In this document: positions 5,145-8,572 of the stretch, in pieces
Numbering within the stretch: position 1 is the first letter of the stretch
Layout of the letters: every line of letters begins with the position of its first letter
From: SFWF01 sp045539925
GTDB taxonomy: Bacteria; Bacillota; Clostridia; Oscillospirales; Acutalibacteraceae
Assembly: GCA_045539925.1 (NCBI GenBank)
Contig: JAZQGH010000153.1
Coordinates: 1 to 8,572 of the forward strand
DNA length: 8,572 nucleotides
Direction: 5' to 3'
The notes under the pieces: generated by a model
Seen by the model: the letters and a program-made list of their open reading frames with translations, nothing else
Told to the model about the DNA's origin: nothing
Databases searched by the model: none
Position numbers and translations under genes: made by a program

Positions 5145-5587
5145 AATTTAATGACGTATTTGATACTGACGAAGTTCTTGCGTGGTATGACGGAGATCCG
5201 CAAGACGGAACGTATTATCGTTCACAAGAGCCCTCACGCAAACCTTTTGAAAACGACTTTTATGGTGTTGACGATAGGGATGATAGACACGAAGAAATCA
5301 AAAAACACGCAGCTTTGTATATCTGTGCTCATAAAGAACTTTTGAAGAAATCTGACTACCGTATCGCGTACAATAAATTGCTTGATGAATACGCAAGAGA
5401 CTACGCTTATCACGTATTGGAAAAGCCAATAACCGTTGTTACTGATGAGGAAAGAGCTTTTTCCGACTCCACTCTTGACTTTGAACTGTGTCTCACAGAA
5501 CCGAGCGAAGTTCAGACTTACAAAAAGGATGCAATATATATTGTTGATTGGGTTAAATCGGGAAAGAATTTGATGGTATATACATAA
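5141..5587 (+). CDS. Acidic protein of unknown function
   Basis: This 148-residue protein is rich in Asp, Glu and Tyr, especially over the first 50 residues, and has no membrane segment or signal. A helical central part (about 50-95, with HAALYICAHKELLKK and NKLLDEYARDYAYHVLEKP) is followed by strand-like segments near ITVVTD and AIYIVDWVKSG. No catalytic motif is recognised. Its start overlaps the SLOG gene stop (ATGA) and the next gene follows after 11 bases, so it is co-translated with both. Tight coupling suggests it works with the SLOG protein, perhaps as effector or partner, but nothing in the residues proves this. Confidence 0.8.
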   Translation: MKFNDVFDTDEVLAWYDGDPQDGTYYRSQEPSRKPFENDFYGVDDRDDRHEEIKKHAALYICAHKELLKKSDYRIAYNKLLDEYARDYAYHVLEKPITVVTDEERAFSDSTLDFELCLTEPSEVQTYKKDAIYIVDWVKSGKNLMVYT

Positions 5588-5598
5588 GGAGAAATGGT

Positions 5599-6096
5599 AT
5601 GGTAATTACAGAGAAATACGGTTACGAAAAACATAATACCGATATTGTTTCGGACAAGGATATAAAACGAGTATGTGCATATTTCGTTGTGTCAGATCTT
5701 CATAAGATAACTTCAGCCGACATTCGCTTCAAAACAGAGGAGCTTATAGAAGAAATAGATCAGCACGAGAATTGGGTGCTTGAATCCGTTGTGTGGGATG
5801 CAAATCACAAGATAGATACGAACAGACAAGGATTGAATATCATTCTTGATAAAGCAAAAAACAATGAATTTGATATACTACTCTTGCATCACGTTACACT
5901 GATCTCGCGCTCGGGTAGTAAAACTTTCGATTATGCCGCACAGCTTTACGCGTTGGACAAAGTAGTTTACGGTATCATTGATAAAATACACTCCTTCGAC
6001 GATCTTGCCGACTCTTTACACCTAACCGTATCAAGACAGAAACAATACGAAGAATTAAGGAAAATAAAAAATAATATACCGGAGGAAAAGATATGA
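5599..6096 (+). CDS. Serine-recombinase-like protein with degenerate active site
   Basis: This 165-residue protein resembles the N-terminal resolvase domain of serine recombinases but lacks any large recombinase or zinc-ribbon C-terminus. Residues 24-32 (RVCAYFVVS) align with the family YxRVS strand: the nucleophile serine is kept as S32 but the catalytic arginine is V30. NRQGLNIIL (75-83) aligns with the REGFN motif. FDILLLHHVTLISRS (91-105) aligns with the ITKSVSRFAR segment: the first arginine is L101 while the second remains as R104. Loss of two catalytic arginines makes recombination unlikely; a structural or DNA-binding role is plausible. AAGGAG eight bases upstream supports the start. 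Its end overlaps the next gene (ATGA). This is an alignment by eye and could be wrong in detail. Confidence 0.75.
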   Translation: MVITEKYGYEKHNTDIVSDKDIKRVCAYFVVSDLHKITSADIRFKTEELIEEIDQHENWVLESVVWDANHKIDTNRQGLNIILDKAKNNEFDILLLHHVTLISRSGSKTFDYAAQLYALDKVVYGIIDKIHSFDDLADSLHLTVSRQKQYEELRKIKNNIPEEKI

Positions 6097-6392
6097 GAAC
6101 AACGAAATCTAAAAAGACAGCAGTAGTTACACCCGTAAGTAAACCCGTAACGGATGAGCATAGCAGCTCTTATCTCAGAATCAAGGCATACTTGGAGAAG
6201 CACAACGCGGAATTAGACCCGAATACCCGTCGGTTTTTTGATAACTTTTATTTGGGTGAGGGTACGGTAGTAAGGGAGTTCGACGATCAGATCATAGCCA
6301 CAAATAGCCACGGCGCAGGCAAATGGGATGAGCTTTACATAAGCTCAAGTGGTGTTTGCTCTATGAGCAAGTGCATCTTCGGCGGTTTTTGA
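6093..6392 (+). CDS. Small protein of unknown function
   Basis: This 99-residue protein has a basic, Thr/Lys-rich N-terminus (1-20), a helical centre (SYLRIKAYLEKHNAELD) and a strand-rich end with two cysteines (CSMSKC near 88-93). No membrane segment or known motif is seen. GGAGG at 6081-6085, seven bases before ATG, is the best ribosome binding site of the operon. The start overlaps the previous stop. It is the last gene before the terminator at 6417, so it belongs to the SLOG operon. The basic N-terminus could contact nucleic acid, but I do not infer a function. Confidence 0.75.
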   Translation: MRTTKSKKTAVVTPVSKPVTDEHSSSYLRIKAYLEKHNAELDPNTRRFFDNFYLGEGTVVREFDDQIIATNSHGAGKWDELYISSSGVCSMSKCIFGGF

Positions 6393-6416
6393 TTTATAGT
6401 ATCGCCCAACACCCCC

Positions 6417-6455
6417 AACACCGTGTAGGATGTTCTCTGTGCACGGTGTTCTTTT
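6417..6455 (+). terminator. Terminator of the SLOG operon
   Basis: AACACCGTG (6417-6425) pairs perfectly with CACGGTGTT (6442-6450) across a 16-nt loop, followed by CTTTTG. The T-tract is short, so efficiency is uncertain. Confidence 0.65.
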
Positions 6456-6511
6456 GTAAAAGTAAAACTTTAACATCGCATAACATTTCTCAAAATAGGA
6501 AAGCCGACGTA

Positions 6512-6540
6512 TTGAAATATTCACGTTTTTGTGATATAAT
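6512..6540 (+). promoter_or_regulatory. Strong promoter of the XRE/VanZ operon
   Basis: TTGAAA (6512-6517) and TATAAT (6535-6540) are separated by 17 bases, with TG at 6532-6533 for an extended -10. The spacer holds the dyad TCAC-N6-GTGA at the same place as TCAT-N6-ATGA in the 1425 promoter. Confidence 0.87.
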
Positions 6541-6574
6541 AGATTTACCAAATATAATTATGAGGTGAAATAGG

Positions 6575-6784
6575 ATGACTTTCTGTTATAAGAGACTTTG
6601 GAAACTATTGATCGACAAGGATATGAAAAAGAAAGACCTGTGTGAGAAAGCAAAAGTAAGCACGGCTACTCTTGCGAAAATGAATAGGGGCGAGTGCGTG
6701 AACACAGACGTTATTCTGAGGATCTGTGTTGCGCTGAATTGTGAGACTTCCGATATTATGGAAATTGTAGAGATAAAAGAGTAA
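6575..6784 (+). CDS. Small XRE/YozG-like transcription regulator
   Basis: This 69-residue single-domain Cro/C1-type helix-turn-helix protein has YKRLWKLLIDKDMKKKDLCEK as helices 1-2, AKVSTATLAKMNRGE as the recognition-helix region (about 26-40), and TDVILRICVALNCETSDIMEIV closing the fold. The length and the final D-I-M-E are typical of the small YozG-type regulators common in clostridial mobile elements. GAGGTG seven bases before ATG is a good ribosome binding site, and the strong promoter lies 35 bases upstream. As first gene of the operon it probably autoregulates; the spacer dyad TCAC-N6-GTGA is a candidate operator. Next to it are two membrane-protein genes, which it likely controls. Confidence 0.9.
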   Translation: MTFCYKRLWKLLIDKDMKKKDLCEKAKVSTATLAKMNRGECVNTDVILRICVALNCETSDIMEIVEIKE

Positions 6785-6793
6785 CGAGGAGTT

Positions 6794-6826
6794 ATGATAT
6801 TTTTGGTGGAGTACAATATACAATGA
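6794..6826 (+). other. Possible 10-codon leader ORF coupled to the next gene
   Basis: ATG at 6794 follows GAGGAG closely and encodes MIFLVEYNIQ. Its TGA (6824-6826) overlaps the start of the next gene (ATGA). It could couple translation of the membrane protein, but the spacing to the ribosome binding site is short. Confidence 0.25.
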
Positions 6827-7347
6827 CGAATTTTGAGAAAAAAGAAATATTGGAAAAAGAACTGAGAAAGCAACAAATAAAAACACGCATCATAAAAGCA
6901 CTTGTTTTCCTTGGCTTTCTTGCTATTGGTATTGTCTTTTGGGCATTAAGAGAAGCAAGTAAAGAAGTAATCATTCATGGAGAAGAATTTTTGGACGGAG
7001 CCTTTGCTTGGGAAACGGTTCGTTATAATGAGAATTATGTGATAGGTATGATAATCGGTTTTGTCGGTGGTGCAATGTCGATAGTAATTTTGTTGACCGA
7101 TATGATTTTTTGCAGATTCGACTCAACCGAAGCTAACGGTCATTACATAACCGCTTATCGTGGTATGACAAAGAATATTGTATATGTAAATGGTGAAGAA
7201 AAGGACAGAGTTGGAATGTTTAGCTTCACCTACGTGTTAGAAACTAAACTGCCCGACGGTGTTAAGATTAGTGTGACGTTTGCCCGAGGTGCTTTTCTGC
7301 TTGCTCACATTACATTTTCGGATAACAACCCTTCAGTAGATTTATAA
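6823..7347 (+). CDS. Two-TM membrane protein of unknown function
   Basis: This is a 174-residue integral membrane protein. A charged N-terminus (1-22, EKKEILEKELRKQQIKTR) precedes TM1 at about 24-42. A short loop of about 30 residues rich in Glu and aromatic residues follows, then TM2 at about 72-96. By the positive-inside rule both ends should be cytoplasmic. Residues 105-174 form a strand-rich soluble domain with alternating hydrophobics (GMFSFTYVLETKLPDGVKISVTFARG). No known motif is seen. GGTGGAG lies 11 bases before ATG, slightly far, so translation may depend on the small upstream ORF at 6794. It sits between the small XRE gene and the VanZ-like gene with an 8-base gap to the latter, so the two membrane proteins may act together. 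Confidence 0.82.
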   Translation: MTNFEKKEILEKELRKQQIKTRIIKALVFLGFLAIGIVFWALREASKEVIIHGEEFLDGAFAWETVRYNENYVIGMIIGFVGGAMSIVILLTDMIFCRFDSTEANGHYITAYRGMTKNIVYVNGEEKDRVGMFSFTYVLETKLPDGVKISVTFARGAFLLAHITFSDNNPSVDL

Positions 7348-7355
7348 GAGGTGCT

Positions 7356-8572
7356 ATGAACGATTTTTTGAGAATGATATTGAACAGATTGGGTGATGCA
7401 ATTCCGCTTGCTATTATGGCGGTAGTGCTTTGTGCGATTGGTATAGGCGTGGCTTATTTACTGTTCAAGAAAAAATATAAGGACACAAGGAAGTTCCCGT
7501 TTGCAAAGATCTTCCTTTGGTTAGCCCTTGCCGGATATATTGCTATCGTTTTGGTGGCGACCGTTTTGAGGGGGGCGGGTTTGCGCGGCAGTAACTTTCA
7601 TTTGTTCAGAGCGTGGCGTGAAGCGTGGAATATCATGTCCTTTAAGAATTGGGCAAACGTGCTTTTGAATATTGCTATGTTCGTTCCGCTTGGTATCCTC
7701 TTGCCTTGGATACATAAGCTGTTCAGAAAGTGGTACGTGATGCTCGGTAGCGGCTTTGCGTGTTCGTTGGCTATTGAAATATTCCAAGCAATTACGGGCA
7801 GAGGATTGTTTGACATTGACGATCTGTTTGCAAATACTCTTGGAGCAATCTTTGGCTATGGCTTGTATATGGCTTTCCGTTCCGTGTTTGTTAAAGCGGA
7901 AAGAAAGGCTATCCGCATATCCGTTTATGCTGCCATTCCTCTCGTAATCACTCTTGCGATTTCAAGTATCTTTGTTGTCTATGCAGTTAAGAACTACGGC
8001 AATCTGCAAAATGCCGCGATCTATAAGGTGTCCACAAGAGGAACGGAATGGGAAACCAATGTAGCTCTTTCAGAAGAAAAACAGACCGTTTCGATTTACA
8101 AGGCTATGACCTTTAACAAGAAAACTTGTGATGAGTTCGGAAAGGCGTTCCTTGACGGTCGTACAACGAGAGAACTTGATATTTGCTATTACGATCAAGA
8201 AACATATTACCTTGACCATGTTGAACATTCGCTGTTTGTTTCTCATTTGGATTGCAGCTATGAGTATGAGTATCATCCGAATGAAGGTAAGCGTGAGCCT
8301 GCCCAAGCAGATCGAGCAACGATTGAAGCTTTGCTTGGCGAATATGGCATAGTGATACCCGAAACCGCCGTATTTACCTATGAGGGTGACGGTTGGCATC
8401 GGTTTGATGTTCCGATGGAAAGCAAAGAAGGAGATACCGTTGGGGGTACGCTCCGCTGCCGTTATTCCTCAGAAGGTTTTATCTACGTTATCCACAACAA
8501 TTTGGTATCCTTCGCTTACTGCACTGACGAGCAGATCATATCTGAAGCTGAAGCATTTGAGCAGATGAAGCG
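7356..8572 (+). CDS. VanZ-family membrane protein with large C-terminal domain, incomplete at the window end
   Basis: The frame is open to the window edge (405 codons seen, no stop). Residues 1-211 hold about six membrane helices (about 16-37, 52-71, 101-118, 127-145, 158-177, 188-211). VanZ-family marks are clear: SNFHLF near 79-84, NIAMFVPLG (105-113), and EIFQAITGRGLFDIDDLFANTLG (141-163). VanZ proteins are associated with low-level resistance to teicoplanin and related lipoglycopeptides, and many family members have unknown roles. Residues 212 onward form a soluble, probably extracellular domain of at least 190 residues. The start follows AAGAGG by four bases and lies eight bases after the previous gene. 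No vanHAX-type genes are present, so a resistance role is unproven. Confidence 0.88.
   Translation, partial: MNDFLRMILNRLGDAIPLAIMAVVLCAIGIGVAYLLFKKKYKDTRKFPFAKIFLWLALAGYIAIVLVATVLRGAGLRGSNFHLFRAWREAWNIMSFKNWANVLLNIAMFVPLGILLPWIHKLFRKWYVMLGSGFACSLAIEIFQAITGRGLFDIDDLFANTLGAIFGYGLYMAFRSVFVKAERKAIRISVYAAIPLVITLAISSIFVVYAVKNYGNLQNAAIYKVSTRGTEWETNVALSEEKQTVSIYKAMTFNKKTCDEFGKAFLDGRTTRELDICYYDQETYYLDHVEHSLFVSHLDCSYEYEYHPNEGKREPAQADRATIEALLGEYGIVIPETAVFTYEGDGWHRFDVPMESKEGDTVGGTLRCRYSSEGFIYVIHNNLVSFAYCTDEQIISEAEAFEQMK

Larger units (their letters stand above)
1414..8572 (+). mobile_element. Putative integrative element, left end at the truncated CD1108-like gene, right end beyond the window
   Basis: Conjugation genes stop at 1413. 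They are followed within 172 bases by a complete tyrosine integrase and then by regulatory and unknown cargo genes with no further conjugation genes in the window. I infer an element whose integrase lies at its left end and which inserted into the conjugative gene. The exact boundary is not defined, because the second attachment-site copy is not in the window. The alternative is that the integrase belongs to the conjugative element itself and the short CD1108-like protein is natural. Confidence 0.4.

Noticed and set aside
6586..6974. Several minus-strand frames rich in Phe, Ile and Ser around the small XRE gene
   Set aside because: They are complements of Lys/Glu-rich coding sequence and have no start signals; the plus-strand genes explain the region.
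7521..7816. Minus-strand open frames opposite the VanZ-like gene
   Set aside because: The plus strand carries clear VanZ motifs in one long frame running to the window end; the minus frames are shadows of it.
7356..8572. Vancomycin resistance cluster
   Set aside because: Only a VanZ-like gene is present; no ligase, dehydrogenase, dipeptidase or two-component genes are seen in the window.

Overview
The window looks like accessory mobile DNA from a low- to mid-GC member of the Clostridia, probably gut-associated. The evidence is consensus sigma-A promoters, strong purine-rich ribosome binding sites, and a first complete gene resembling the CD1108 family of Tn1549-like conjugative elements. This assignment comes from sequence resemblance recalled by eye; no database search was possible. 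No tRNA, rRNA, CRISPR array or insertion sequence is visible.

Layout. (1) Positions 1-1413 are the end of a conjugation module: a partial gene overlapping a single-pass membrane protein with a Lys/Ala-rich arm. That protein ends where relatives normally continue into a cell-wall hydrolase domain. (2) Positions 1425-2564 carry a strong promoter, a short leader ending in a perfect terminator hairpin, a tyrosine integrase with all six catalytic residues, and its terminator. A near-consensus promoter points backward into the integrase end. (3) Positions 2580-4128 hold a second promoter-plus-terminator leader, then three genes: an AbrB-type DNA-binding protein with a CxxC/CxxC tail, an unknown protein, and a sigma region 4 protein fused to an RNA polymerase alpha C-terminal domain. 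A bidirectional terminator closes this unit. (4) Positions 4128-6454 hold a leftward XRE repressor and, across a region with repeated operator-like sites, a rightward four-gene operon: SLOG-like protein, unknown, serine-recombinase-like protein lacking key arginines, unknown. (5) From 6512 to the window end is a third operon: small XRE regulator, two-TM membrane protein and a VanZ-family membrane protein with a large C-terminal domain, cut by the window edge.

Reading as a whole. I infer that an integrase-bearing element sits inside a CD1108-like gene of a conjugative element, with its left boundary near 1395-1425. Its right end is outside the window. Its cargo is rich in transcription control: two terminator-containing leaders, three XRE/AbrB-type regulators, a sigma4-alphaCTD fusion, and three promoters that share an unusual dyad in the spacer. 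The best candidates for something undescribed are the sigma4-alphaCTD fusion operon and the repressor-controlled SLOG/degenerate-recombinase operon.
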